Made by a program: the position numbers and the translations under genes
Assembly (NCBI GenBank): GCA_963704035.1
Contig: CAVPGR010000002.1
Span: 186,001-250,000, forward strand
From: JAOSJL01 sp963704035
GTDB lineage: Bacteria; Actinomycetota; Acidimicrobiia; IMCC26256; JAOSJL01
Direction: 5' to 3'
Length of the DNA stretch: 64,000 bases
Shown: positions 9,606 to 18,639 of the stretch, piece after piece
Layout: every line of letters starts with the position of its first letter
How positions within the stretch are numbered: the first letter of the stretch is position 1
Notes under the pieces: generated by a model
What the model was told of the DNA's origin: nothing
What the model saw: only the letters and a program-made list of their open reading frames with translations
The model's database searches: none

Positions 9606-10652
9606 GTGACACTGCGCAGCGAGAGTCTCGACGTTCCCACCCACGAGGAGGTCGTGTTCTTCAGTGACGACGAGGTCGGTCTGCGATCGGTGATCGCGGT
9701 GCATTCCACCGCGCTCGGTCCCGCTCTCGGTGGAACCCGTTTCCATCCGTTCGCGTTGGTCGACGACGCGGTCACCGACGTCCTTCGACTCTCGGAAGCC
9801 ATGACGCGCAAGAACTCGCTCGCGGGTCTCGACTTCGGGGGTGGCAAGGCCGTCATCATCGGTGATCCGGCGGTCGACAAACGGCTCGAACTGCTACGCG
9901 CATACGGACAGGCTGTATGCGCTCTCGAGGGTCGCTACGTCACCGCGGAAGACGTCGGCACGACACCCGCCGACATGGATGTCATCGCGACGGTCTGTTC
10001 ACATGTCACCGGTACCAGCGCCGCCTCGGGAGATCCGAGCGTCGCGACGGCCCGCGGCGTCCACGGCGCACAGGCCGCGGTGGTCCGCCGGACGTCCGGT
10101 GGATCGCTCGAGGGTTGCCAGGTGGCGGTCATGGGAGCCGGCAAGGTCGGTTCGCTGTTGGTCGAGAGTCTGATCGCGTCAGGGGCGAGGGTCAGCGTCG
10201 CCGATGTCCGACAGGAAGCAGTGGCTGCGCTCGCCGATAGGTACGGCGCCGAGACGTGTCGAGTCGTGGGCGTCGAGGAGATCCTCACCCAGAGCTGCGA
10301 TCTGCTGGCGCCGTGCGCGTTGGGTGGTGTGCTCGACAGTGCGGTGGTCGGATCTCTGCGGTGTCGGGCGATCGTCGGGGCGGCCAACAACCAGCTCGGT
10401 GACGATTCGGTCGCCGACGAGCTCGCGGCGGCGGGTGTTCTGTACGTTCCCGATTTCGTCGTGAACGCCGGAGGTGTCATCAACCTGGCACAGGAGGCCG
10501 GTGGCTACGACGCCCGTGATGCCGAGCGTCGCACCGACGCGATCGCCGACACCGTCGCCGACCTTCTCGACGAAGCCGATGCCCGGAATGTGACTCCTCT
10601 GGCCGCCGCCCTCGAACGCGCAAGACGTCGCGTGAACGCGGCTGGTCGCTGA
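9606..10652 (+). CDS. Leu/Phe/Val-type amino acid dehydrogenase
   Basis: A 348-residue NAD-dependent oxidative deaminase of the Glu/Leu/Phe/Val dehydrogenase family. The start is GTG at 9606. The catalytic region MTRKNSLAGLDFGGGKAVI carries the two conserved lysines, and the NAD-binding Rossmann motif is VAVMGAGKVGSLL. The length fits leucine/valine/phenylalanine dehydrogenases (about 350) and not hexameric glutamate dehydrogenases (about 450). It would convert branched-chain or aromatic amino acids to 2-oxoacids. It is divergent from the deacetylase gene and converges on the DsbA-like gene with a 38-bp gap. Confidence 0.87.
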   Translation: MTLRSESLDVPTHEEVVFFSDDEVGLRSVIAVHSTALGPALGGTRFHPFALVDDAVTDVLRLSEAMTRKNSLAGLDFGGGKAVIIGDPAVDKRLELLRAYGQAVCALEGRYVTAEDVGTTPADMDVIATVCSHVTGTSAASGDPSVATARGVHGAQAAVVRRTSGGSLEGCQVAVMGAGKVGSLLVESLIASGARVSVADVRQEAVAALADRYGAETCRVVGVEEILTQSCDLLAPCALGGVLDSAVVGSLRCRAIVGAANNQLGDDSVADELAAAGVLYVPDFVVNAGGVINLAQEAGGYDARDAERRTDAIADTVADLLDEADARNVTPLAAALERARRRVNAAGR

Positions 10653-10690
10653 AAAGGACCCCGTTCGGAGGCGAGCCGGTCGGGGGAGAA

Positions 10691-11278
10691 TCAGTGAGGA
10701 AGACGTGTGCGCTTGAACTCGTTGAGCCGTGACCACGAGAGCATGTCGAGTGCACGTTCGAGATCGTCGACGCGGCCGGACTCCATGAATCGGACGAAGA
10801 CGGCTTCGTCGCCGGCGACGAAGGTCGGTACGCCGAACACGTCATGGCGCTTCACGAGCTCCCGGTGCTCAGAGGCGACCGTCGCGAGCGGCGTTCCCGA
10901 CGCCACCACGTCGGCTACCGGTTGGGGATCGAGCCCGATCTCGGCGGTCAGGTCGGCGAGTACCTCGTCGGCTCCCATCTCTCGACCGTGCTCGTGACGG
11001 GCCCGGAACGCGGTGGCGTGCCAGGCCAGGAAGTGGTCGGAGAAGTTGTCCCGGACCGCCACGGACCACATCAGTGCCAGGAGCCCTGATCCCCATTCGT
11101 CTTCCGGTCGGTCGAACACCGACAGGTCGCCGTCTTCGACGTGGGGCTCGTCGAGCAGGAAGGGCCGGAAGTTGACCTCGTGGTCGGCTCCGTCGGCCAG
11201 CGCCGCGAGCACGGCCTCGTGGGCGTTCCGAGCGAAGGGGCAGCGGTAGTCGTAGGTGACTGCGTACGAGCGACTCAC
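10691..11278 (-). CDS. DsbA-family (FrnE-like) thioredoxin-fold protein with one active-site Cys
   Basis: A 195-residue cytoplasmic protein of the DsbA/2-hydroxychromene-2-carboxylate isomerase fold. The active-site segment is DYRCPFARNAHE: the first Cys is kept but the second is replaced (CPFA in place of CPxC), which points to a glutathione-S-transferase-kappa-like or mycothiol-dependent role more than dithiol oxidation. The cis-Pro region is VFGVPTFVAGDEAVF. In this host the thiol partner would be mycothiol; that is inference. The start ATG at 11276-11278 follows a GGAGGAG-type ribosome site. Confidence 0.8.
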   Translation of the reverse strand: MSRSYAVTYDYRCPFARNAHEAVLAALADGADHEVNFRPFLLDEPHVEDGDLSVFDRPEDEWGSGLLALMWSVAVRDNFSDHFLAWHATAFRARHEHGREMGADEVLADLTAEIGLDPQPVADVVASGTPLATVASEHRELVKRHDVFGVPTFVAGDEAVFVRFMESGRVDDLERALDMLSWSRLNEFKRTRLPH

Positions 11279-11349
11279 GGGTTCTCCTCCTCGGGTGCTC
11301 CACCGTCGTCAACACCCGAACACCGAGGGGCATTCCGGTCGCGGAGGCT

Positions 11350-11380
11350 GCGGTTCAAGGCTCGCGTCAGCGGTTCAAGG
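11350..11380. repeat. Direct repeat at the 3' end of the PAP2 gene
   Basis: GCGGTTCAAGG occurs at 11350-11360 and again at 11370-11380, 20 bp apart. The second copy encodes the last codons of the PAP2 protein and the first lies just beyond its TGA (11367-11369). It is one of several places in the window where the end of a gene is duplicated. Confidence 0.6.
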
Positions 11381-12023
11381 GTGCCACGCGGCGGGCGAGA
11401 CGCCCCATGGCGATTCCGAGCAGCGAGCCCGCCACGACGTCGGAGGCGTGATGCAGCCGCACGTACACCCGGCTCGCCGCCACGAGGCCGGCCAGGGCGT
11501 AGTACGGCCCAGGGTGGCGTCGCCCCTGGGCAAGCAGGCTGGCCGCAGTGAACGCGGCCGTCGCGTGGCCCGAAGGAAACGAGCTCGTGATCGGGATACG
11601 GACCCCGTAGGGGAGCTCCGCGTTGTCGCGGTCGAACTCCTCGTCACGCTCGATCGGACGTACACGACGGAACAGCGACTTGATGGCCACGTTCGTCGTG
11701 AGCGACTCCACGCCGAGGACAGCGGCCAGTCGCAGCGCCGGGCGGGCGTCGCGCTCGGTCGCGGAGCGGACGGCTCCCATCGCGACCCAGCCGATGCTGT
11801 GATCGAAAGCGCTGGACAGGGAGTAGAAGACGAAGTCGGCGGCCGGGTTGCGGCACCGGTCGACGAGACGGTCGACGGCGGCGTCGAGTCGGCGGTGCGG
11901 GCTGTCGGGCACCACGCGTCCGTCAGAAGCCCGACCGGAGATACCAGCAGAGGCCGGATCGGAGGCCGGACGAGAGGCGGGTGGTGTGGATGTCCGCTCG
12001 TCGGGTGGTTCGGTGCTCGTCAC
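11367..12023 (-). CDS. PAP2-family membrane phosphatase
   Basis: A 218-residue protein with the three phosphatidic-acid-phosphatase motifs: KSLFRRVRP (from residue 115), PSGHATAAF (from 150) and SRVYVRLHHASDV near the end, with conserved Arg, His and Asp catalytic residues. It has hydrophobic helices between the motifs, so it is a membrane enzyme acting on lipid phosphates such as undecaprenyl or phosphatidyl phosphates. The first 45 residues are Ser/Pro-rich and low complexity. The stop codon region is repeated just downstream (GCGGTTCAAGG at 11350 and 11370). Confidence 0.85.
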   Translation of the reverse strand: MTSTEPPDERTSTPPASRPASDPASAGISGRASDGRVVPDSPHRRLDAAVDRLVDRCRNPAADFVFYSLSSAFDHSIGWVAMGAVRSATERDARPALRLAAVLGVESLTTNVAIKSLFRRVRPIERDEEFDRDNAELPYGVRIPITSSFPSGHATAAFTAASLLAQGRRHPGPYYALAGLVAASRVYVRLHHASDVVAGSLLGIAMGRLARRVAPLNR

Positions 12024-12043
12024 GTCGTCAGGTTGTCAGGTCA

Positions 12044-12916
12044 TCAGGTCGTGGGGGCACCTGAGGTGGTGAACAGCGGCGGAGCACCGGCGGCGATCGC
12101 CTCGTTCTCCTCCGCCACGATGCGGAGCTCGACCGCTCGGTCGGGATCGCCGCCGAACGTGGGGCAGTAGTCGCGAAACGAGCACCAGTCGCAGTGTTTC
12201 CCCGGATTCGGTCTGAAGTCGTCGCGCAGGCACACGGTGCGGACCGCCTCCCACACGGCGCGGTTCTTGCGGGCGACACCGGCCACCGAGCGTTCGGTCG
12301 GCGTGGCGATGATGGCCGCGGGGTCGGTGAGGTAGAGGAGCTGCACGCGCGCGGGCCGGCGACCGAGCATCTCCTGGCAGAGCAGTGCGTAGACGTGAAC
12401 ACCTTCGAGGCGCTGTTTCTCGAAGCGCTCGGGAGGCATCCGGCCGGTCTTGTAGTCGGTGACGACCAGTTCGCCGTCGGCGTCGAGCTCCAGGCGGTCG
12501 ATGATGCCCCGTACGACGACGCCGTCGCCGAGGTCGGCCTGCATCTTCAGCTCGATCCCGATGGGGTGGACCGTTGAGGGGTCTTCCAGCTCGAAGTACT
12601 TGTCGACGAGTTCGGTTGCCTCGTCGGTGAAGCCGGCCCACTCGGATTCGGAAAGCCCGAGGCCGACGAACTCCGGATGATCCCGCAGCTCCTCCACGGC
12701 GGTGGCGAGATCTGCGTACGCCGCCGAGCGCGAGCGCTCCGCCGGTTCCCGGGTCATCAGGAGCTCGAGCGCCCGGTGGACCAGTGTCCCCCGGCTGGCC
12801 GGAACTGACGGCGGCTCGGGAAGCCGCTCGACATAGGAGAAACGGAACGCGAGGCCGCAGTCCTTGAACGAGGACACGGAACTCGGGGACAGGGAGCGGG
12901 GGAGCGGGAGGGCCAC
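12044..12916 (-). CDS. RecB-family PD-(D/E)XK nuclease with Cys cluster
   Basis: A 290-residue nuclease-like protein. The start is taken as GTG at 12914-12916 (VALPLPRSLSPSSVSSF), because the upstream part of the open frame lies inside the opposing TetR gene. The nuclease core shows ASRGTLVHRALE, GIIDRLEL and VVTDYKTGR, the PD-(D/E)XK signature. An early Cys (SFKDCGLAFRF) plus the late cluster HCDWCSFRDYC match the four-Cys iron-sulfur staple of AddB/Cas4-type RecB nucleases. No helicase partner is nearby, so it is a stand-alone PDDEXK exonuclease-family protein common in actinobacteria; its DNA-repair role is inferred. Confidence 0.85.
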   Translation of the reverse strand: MALPLPRSLSPSSVSSFKDCGLAFRFSYVERLPEPPSVPASRGTLVHRALELLMTREPAERSRSAAYADLATAVEELRDHPEFVGLGLSESEWAGFTDEATELVDKYFELEDPSTVHPIGIELKMQADLGDGVVVRGIIDRLELDADGELVVTDYKTGRMPPERFEKQRLEGVHVYALLCQEMLGRRPARVQLLYLTDPAAIIATPTERSVAGVARKNRAVWEAVRTVCLRDDFRPNPGKHCDWCSFRDYCPTFGGDPDRAVELRIVAEENEAIAAGAPPLFTTSGAPTT

Positions 12917-13019
12917 GTCACCGATCGTAGTGTCGAGGTGCGACAGCCATGATCGATAGGCAGCGCGTGTCGAGCGTGGCGCCTGCGTTCCACCTGAGCA
13001 GTGACGAACGGATGCGTGT

Positions 13020-13694
13020 CTAGCGTCCGCCCCTCCGCACCGTCTGGCGGTCCGCGTCGGCGAAGATGTGGGCGATCGCACGTCGGGCGCGGTCGATGAC
13101 CCTGGAATCGTCGTGAAGGATGAACCCGGTGTTGGCGGCGACGACGAGCGCATTGAGCTCGAAGACGAGGAGTGCGGTGTCGGTTTCAGCGGGAAGCTCG
13201 CCCTGTTCGACGGCGTCGTCGGCGGCGGCCGTGAGAAGGTCGATCCACTGCTGCTGGTAGTGCGCCACGCGAGCACGAACCGGCCCCGACCGTCCCCCGA
13301 GCTCGGCCGCCGCGGCGGCGAAGAAACAGCCGCCGGGCAGAGTTCGGTTCTCGACATAATCGAGAAACGAGTCGCACAGGGCGCGGAGGCGCTTCTCGCC
13401 TTCCTCGGCGAGCGCAGGTGCGACGACCACGTCGACGAACAACCGGCGCGCCGTGTCGACAGTGGCGAGCTGGAGCTCCTCCTTGGAACCGAAGTGGGCA
13501 TAGAGGCCGCTCTTGCTCACGCCGGTGGCGGAAGCCAGGTGGCCGATGCTCAGGCCGTCGAGCCCCTCGATGGTGGCCAGCCGGACCGCGGTGTCGAGGA
13601 TCTGGCGGCGGGTGCGTTCACCGTCGGATCGGGTTCGGCGCTCGGAAACCACCGGTTTGGACGCCACGCTTGACAAGATAGCACGATCGGTCAT
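13020..13694 (-). CDS. TetR-family repressor
   Basis: A 224-residue regulator with an N-terminal helix-turn-helix: ILDTAVRLATIEGLDGLSIG, then ATGVSKSGLYAHFGSKEELQ. The C-terminal ligand domain has the TetR_C pattern of YcdC-like proteins. The start is the ATG at 13692-13694, whose codon lies inside the left half of the inverted repeat at 13683-13718, so binding there should also control its own gene. It is divergent from a methyltransferase gene, the usual arrangement for a local TetR and its target. The ligand is unknown. Confidence 0.9.
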   Translation of the reverse strand: MTDRAILSSVASKPVVSERRTRSDGERTRRQILDTAVRLATIEGLDGLSIGHLASATGVSKSGLYAHFGSKEELQLATVDTARRLFVDVVVAPALAEEGEKRLRALCDSFLDYVENRTLPGGCFFAAAAAELGGRSGPVRARVAHYQQQWIDLLTAAADDAVEQGELPAETDTALLVFELNALVVAANTGFILHDDSRVIDRARRAIAHIFADADRQTVRRGGR

Positions 13695-13697
13695 ACT
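13670..13697 (+). promoter_or_regulatory. Predicted promoter for the methyltransferase gene
   Basis: TTGACA at 13670-13675 is a perfect -35 element; CATACT at 13692-13697 lies 16 bp further and fits a -10 element. The left arm of the TetR operator lies between and over these elements, so a bound repressor would block RNA polymerase. This is seen by eye and has not been scored. Confidence 0.55.
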
Positions 13698-13718
13698 AGA
13701 AACAGAACGACCGATCGT
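13683..13718. promoter_or_regulatory. Inverted-repeat operator for the TetR repressor
   Basis: ACGATCGGTC at 13683-13692 and GACCGATCGT at 13709-13718 are perfect 10-bp inverted copies with a 16-bp spacer. The pair covers the start codon of the tetR gene and the promoter of the divergent methyltransferase gene. Each arm contains the near-palindrome CGATCG, so each could bind a TetR dimer. Confidence 0.7.
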
Positions 13719-13735
13719 ACTAACTAGGAGGGGCC

Positions 13736-14560
13736 GTGGACGTGATCGAGAAGACGACCGAATCCGGTGCAGAAGCCGACCGCCGACTGGCGAGCAGCCG
13801 GACAGGCCTGGGGCGAGCGGGCCCGCGATTGGGCCTATCTCTTCGAGCCGTATGCCATCCCCTCCTTCGACACGGTCCTCGCCCGGGCGGGTGTGGTGGA
13901 GGGAACGCGGCTGCTCGACGTCGGCTGCGGTTCCGGTCTGGCGGCGACGTTCGCCCGGCGCCGAGGGGCGAACGTTCGAGGGATCGACGCCTCGGAGGAA
14001 CTCCTGGCCATCGCGCGTGACCGCGTTCCCGACGCCGACTTTCGCGCCGCCGACCTCTTCGACCTGCCGTTTCCGGAAGCATCGTTCGACGTCGTCACCA
14101 GCTTCAATTCCATCTGGTTCGGCAATGACGGCGCGCTCGTGGAGATCGAGCGGGTTCTGGCACCCGGCGGGATCGCGGCCCTGACGTTCTGGGGTGACCC
14201 GTCCCGAATGGACCACGCGGCCTATTTTCTCGCCGTGGCTGCGTGTTCCACGTCGGACGAGGGTGACGAGGTGATCGACCTCGGCAAGATCGCGGAGCCG
14301 GGGGTGGCCGAATCCATGCTCGCGGCGACCGGCCTTCAGCCAACCGAGCGCGGATCCGTACGCTGCGTCAGCGAGTGGCCCGACCGCGACATCGCGGCGC
14401 GTGCGATGGCCGCGCCCGGTGTCGCCCATCACGCGATTCGTCACTCGGGTCTCGACGTCTTCGCTGGCGACCGTCGCTCGACGCGATCGAGCCCTTCCAC
14501 AGCGATCACGGCTACCGCCTCGCTTCCGATCTCGACTATCTGATCGCGACCAAGTGGTGA
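13736..14560 (+). CDS. SAM-dependent class I methyltransferase (two frameshifts)
   Basis: A protein of about 274 residues once corrected. The SAM-binding motif LLDVGCGSGLAATFARR is followed by RGIDASEELL and FDVVTSFNSIWFG, typical of class I methyltransferases of the Methyltransf_11 type. The start is GTG at 13736, or GTG at 13742, after AGGAGGGG. The frame shifts near 13782 (joining the N-terminus to DWRAAGQAWGERARDW) and near 14470 (joining to PSLDAIEPFHSDHGYRL at the C-terminus). It is controlled by the divergent TetR through the operator at 13683-13718. The methyl acceptor is unknown; small toxic or lipid compounds are common targets in such pairs. Confidence 0.82.
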
Positions 14561-14569
14561 GCGCCGCTC

Positions 14570-15789
14570 TCAGGTTCTGTAGGCGCCTGCGCCCGACAGT
14601 GCGCCCCGGTGCCATCGACGGGGTGTGACGAGGAGCGCTCGGGGATAGTCCTCGAACATCCACCGCGCGAAGTTGCGTCGGGTCCACTCGGTCGAGTCGA
14701 CCGCTCGCAGGGCGGCCCGGGCGAGCAGCGGAGAGGAGAGGACGCGCTGCACCGCCGTGGCCATGCGGGCGTCGGAGCGAAGCGCCGCTCCCACAGCCCG
14801 TTCATAGCGTTCGGCGACACTCGTCGGAGACCCATCAACGGCGGCGCGGCCACGCTGTCGGCCACGCTGTCGGCCGCGAGGATGCCGGTCTCGATCGCCT
14901 GGGCGATGCCCTCACCCGTCAGGGGATCCACGGTGCCCGCGGCGTCACCCACGTAGAGAAGCCGACCGTCGCTCAGTGCCGCGGCGTCGAGATCACCGGG
15001 AATCGGCCACGCACGCGGTGCGCCCTCGGGTTCACCGGCACCGAGGATCTCTCGTATCGACGGACGTCTCATCAGGTCGCGCCACAAGGCGTTGAGCTGT
15101 TTCCCGCTGGTGGCCGATGTGCGCCTCACGCCGAATCCGACGTTGGCACGACCGCCGGGCAACGGGAACACCCACGCGTACCCGGGAAGCAGGTCGGGCT
15201 CGAACACGACCCACAGCCGTGGGTCCTCGACGCCACGGAAGTACTGCCGGAAGGCGTGCGAGGTTCCCAGACGACGCTCGCCCGTCGGCTCGAGGATCCG
15301 ACGCACCGTCGAGTAGTTCCCGTCGGCGGCCACCACGTAGGAGGCCTCGAAGTGGGAACCGTCCGCACACGACACCGCCACGGAGGACGCTTCGTTCGTG
15401 ACGTTCACCACGGGGGTGCCCTCGTGGACGGCGACACCTCGGGAGCGGGCGAACTCCACGAGCACGGCGTCGAGCTCCTCGCGGGCGATGACCCCCGCGT
15501 ACAGCCCGTGGTCGGGGAAGGAGAGGGTGACCCGTCGGCCGCTCGGCGACACGAGAATCGTCTCGTGGATCGGCACCATGCCCGACAGAGAACGGCGGGG
15601 GACTCCTAGCCTCTCGAGATGTCGCAACGCGGCGGTCGTGAGGCCGTCGCCGCAGGTCTTGTCCCGCGGGAACGTGGCACGGTCGACCACCTCGACGTGC
15701 AACCCGCGGTCCTGCGCGCGGATGGCGGCGGCGGTTCCGGCCGGCCCCGCCCCGACCACGAGGAGATCGCAGCGCCTGGGTCGCGTCAC
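14570..15789 (-). CDS. Geranylgeranyl-reductase-family FAD oxidoreductase (one frameshift)
   Basis: About 406 residues. The FAD-binding Rossmann motif GAGPAGTAAAI is at residues 13-23, followed by the family signature RDKTCGDGLT and the late FAD motif YVGDAAGTVDPLTGEGI. These features place it in the geranylgeranyl reductase/menaquinone-side-chain reductase family (MenJ-like), which saturates isoprenoid double bonds. The frame shifts near 14815; the corrected C-terminus is VGAALRSDARMATAVQRVLS and ends at 14570. The gene ends 9 bp from the convergent methyltransferase gene. The precise isoprenoid substrate is not shown by sequence. Confidence 0.85.
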
Positions 15790-15848
15790 GACTCGAAGCT
15801 ACTGCTCGCCGCCGGAGCCACCCGAGGCGTGGCCTAGAGTCTCCGGTC

Positions 15849-16771
15849 GTGCCCGTCATCGAGGTGGAGCAACTCCGCAAGGAGTACCGCAGCCTGACGG
15901 GGCGCAAGACCGTGGCCGTGGCCGGGCTCGATCTCAGCGTGCCCGAAGGCGGCGTCTTCGGCTTCCTCGGTCCCAACGGGTCGGGCAAGACCACCACGAT
16001 TCGCTGCCTTCTCGGTCTCGTGCGGCCGAGCGCCGGCCGCAGTCGTGTCCTCGGGGCGGATTCGCAGCGTCGACCTCGGGTCGGTGATCTCGCGTGTGGG
16101 CGCCATCGTCGAGACACCGGCGTTCTACCCCAACTTCTCGGGGCGACGGAACCTCGGCTTCCTCGCGTCGCTTCGCGGTATCAGCGACGAGCGTGTCGAC
16201 GCGGTTCTGGAGCGCGTGGGGCTGGGAGGTCGTGGTCGCGATCCGTTCCGCGCCTACTCGCTCGGCATGAAGCAGCGTCTGGGCCTCGCGGCTGCACTCC
16301 TCCAGGATCCCGACGTGCTGCTGCTCGACGAGCCCGCCAACGGACTGGATCCCGCCGGGATCGTCGAGATCCGTGAGCTCATCCGGTCACTCGGTGAAGA
16401 GGGTCGAACCGTCTTCGTGTCGAGTCACCTCCTCGAGTGAGGTGCAGCAGATGTGTGACCGGGTGGCGATCCTCAATCACGGCCAGTGCATCGCGCAGGG
16501 AACCGTCGACGAGGTTCTGGCCAGTGGCGGGGCCGCGCAGCTCGTCGTCGGCGTCGACGAACCCGAACGTGCGCGGGAGGTGCTCGAGCGTGCGGGGATC
16601 CCGGCAACACCGGAACATGAGCACCTGGTCGTCGACCTCTCGGGAACCGACGGCGCTCGGGTGAGTAGGGCGCTGGCGGAGGCGGGTCTTGTATCCCCAC
16701 GAGCTCTCACCGCGCCAGGTCGATCTGGAAACGGTCTTTCTCCGGCTCACGAGGGGGACACGAGCGGATGA
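15849..16771 (+). CDS. ABC transporter ATP-binding protein, exporter type (at least three frameshifts)
   Basis: About 307 residues when pieced together from GTG at 15849. Walker A is FLGPNGSGKTTTIRC, the signature loop is YSLGMKQRLGLA, and Walker B is DVLLLDEPANGLDP. The SLGMKQR form is typical of CcmA/DrrA-type ATPases that work with ABC-2 permeases. Frame changes occur near 16060, 16435 and 16690. The stop overlaps the ATG of the permease gene (ATGA at 16768-16771). With the permease it should form a drug, antibiotic or lipid exporter; the cargo cannot be assigned. Confidence 0.82.
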
Positions 16772-17701
16772 TGCGGCTGTTCGTGACGGAGGTCGACCGC
16801 GGGTTCTCGCGTCGCCTCGTACGGGTACTGATGCTGGTCGGCTTGTGCGGGCTTCTGGTCGTCGGTGTCGTGGCGTTCGTGGGCGAACGGACGACCGCGA
16901 TCCCGCCGAGCAGACCCGCGCCGCCCTCCTGGACAGCTGTGAGTACCAGCCGGAGTATCAGGCCGAGTGCGTGGCGAGAGTGCCCTCGGCCGAAGAGCTG
17001 CGCGTCGACGACCCGGAGTTCGTGCTTCGTCAACGACAACCGGCCACACCTGACTGAACTGTGGCCCGACGATGACGCCCGGGAGGCGGGTGTTGAAGGA
17101 GGATTCTTCTGGCGACGGCGATCATCTTCCTGATGGTGGCGATCGTCCTCGGAGCGTCTCTCGTGGGGGCCGACTACGCCTCTCGTTCGATGGAGACACT
17201 GCTGACGTGGGAACCGCGTCGGATTCGAGTGGCCCTGGCCAAGCTGCCTGGCCGCCGGGGTGGTCGTTGTTCGCCGCTCTACCTGGTGTTCCTGATCGTG
17301 CACACGCTGGTGCTGTTGCCGTCGTTTTCGTCTTCGGAACGACCGAGGGGGCCGACTCGGAGTGGTTGGCGCACCTCCTCGCGATGGTGGGTCAGACGGG
17401 TGCCCTCGTCGCGGGCTTCGCGATCGCCGGGGGTGCCGTTGCTCTGTTCGCCCGCAACACCGGGGGCGCCATCGGAGTCTTCTTCGCCTATCTCGTGGGC
17501 GTCGAGATCGTGGTGCGGGGCCTGAAGCCCGAGTGGAGCAACTGGTTCGTCCTGTCCAACGTGGCGGCGCTTCTGGACCCCACGGAACTGATCGAGCAGT
17601 TCACGAGGACAACCCTGGGCGCCGGGGTGACGCTCCTGTTCTATCTCGCCATTGTCGTGGCGGTGTCTGCGGCCACCTTCCGCACCCGGGACCTCGGATA
17701 G
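16768..17701 (+). CDS. ABC-2-type transporter permease (several frameshifts)
   Basis: About 310 residues in pieces. The N-terminus MMRLFVTEVDRGFSRRLVRV leads into a first membrane helix, followed by an extracellular segment (SCEYQPEYQAECVARVPS), then helices around IFLMVAIVLGASLVGADY, LVFLIVHTLVLLPSF, GALVAGFAIAGGAVALFA and LLFYLAIVVAVSAATF. LVGADYASRSMETLLTWEPRR is the conserved coupling region of ABC-2 permeases of this class. Shifts lie near 16900, 17110, 17255 and 17320, which makes this one of the most damaged genes in the window. It is coupled to the ATPase gene upstream. Confidence 0.7.
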
Positions 17702-17804
17702 CGAACGGACGGCCCCAGAGCTGTCCGCTTCGACGCAGAGACTCCGGAGTTGCCAGAATCAGGGCGTTCCCAACCTCGCAGCAGCGAAACCTGATCGGAG
17801 CGCC

Positions 17805-18581
17805 ATGAACGTCGTCGTCTGCGTGAAGCAGATCCCCGACCCGGCCGCACCCGGAGCACTCGACTCCGACAACACACTGACCCGCGAGGGCAAGCTCATC
17901 CTCGACGAGTCCGACAGCTTCGGGGTGGAGATGGCCCTGCAACTCGTCGACACGGCGGGTGAGGGTGAGGTCACGCTGGTGTCGATGGCCCCCAACAACG
18001 AGGTCTCGGGGCTGCGCACCGCTCTCGCGATGGGGGCCGCCAAGGCCGTGCTCATCTCCGACGAGGCGCTGGCGGGCACCGATGCCCTCGGCACGGCAAA
18101 GGTGCTGGCCAAGGCGGTCGAGCGTGTCGGCGACGCCGATCTCGTGCTCACCTCCACCGAGTCGACCGACGGCTACACGGGGACCATTCCCACCCAGATC
18201 GGCCAACTCCTCGACTGGCCGGCGCTCACGTTCGCCAAGCACATCGAGGTGGGCGACGGCAAGGTCACGATCCAGCGCCAGACCGAGGCGGGCTACGACA
18301 CGGTGGAGGCGCCGCTTCCTGCCGTTGCCAGCGTGACCGCCGGCGTGGTCGAGCCCCGCTACCCCTCGTTCAAGGGGATCATGGCGGCCAAGAACAAGCC
18401 GGTCGACGAGGTCACCGTCGCCGATCTCGGCCTCGACGGTCAGGTCGGTTGGAGTGGTGCCCACCAGGCGATCACCTCGGTGGAAGCTGCGCCCGAACGT
18501 GAGGCCGGCGAGAAGATCGAGGACGAGGGCGACGCGCACGAGAACATCGTGAGCTTCCTCGACGAGCTCAAGGTCATCTGA
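17805..18581 (+). CDS. etfB: Electron transfer flavoprotein beta subunit
   Basis: A 258-residue protein starting MNVVVCVKQIPDPAAPG, the standard EtfB start. It has LDESDSFGVEMALQL and the AMP-site region TLVSMAPNNEVSGLRTALAMGA, and the EtfB signature VEPRYPSFKGIMAAKNKP. It pairs with EtfA to carry electrons from acyl-CoA dehydrogenases to the quinone pool through ETF-QO. The many FadE-type genes in this window are the likely donors. There is a 58-bp gap to etfA. The frame is intact, which contrasts with the damaged exporter just upstream. Confidence 0.95.
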   Translation: MNVVVCVKQIPDPAAPGALDSDNTLTREGKLILDESDSFGVEMALQLVDTAGEGEVTLVSMAPNNEVSGLRTALAMGAAKAVLISDEALAGTDALGTAKVLAKAVERVGDADLVLTSTESTDGYTGTIPTQIGQLLDWPALTFAKHIEVGDGKVTIQRQTEAGYDTVEAPLPAVASVTAGVVEPRYPSFKGIMAAKNKPVDEVTVADLGLDGQVGWSGAHQAITSVEAAPEREAGEKIEDEGDAHENIVSFLDELKVI

Positions 18582-18639
18582 TGGCCCCCGAGCAACGGAT
18601 CACCCCACCGGCGGACGCAGTGAGCGGAGGTAGCGAAAG

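Noticed and set aside
13020..14687. Long minus-strand open frame joining tetR to the methyltransferase antisense strand
   Set aside because: Only the last 224 codons have a TetR fold; the upstream part is antisense to the SAM methyltransferase.
16768..17701. True pseudogene status of the ABC-2 permease
   Set aside because: Every piece matches the expected family order and small indels restore it, so consensus error is simpler. It is not proven, and is listed as a check.
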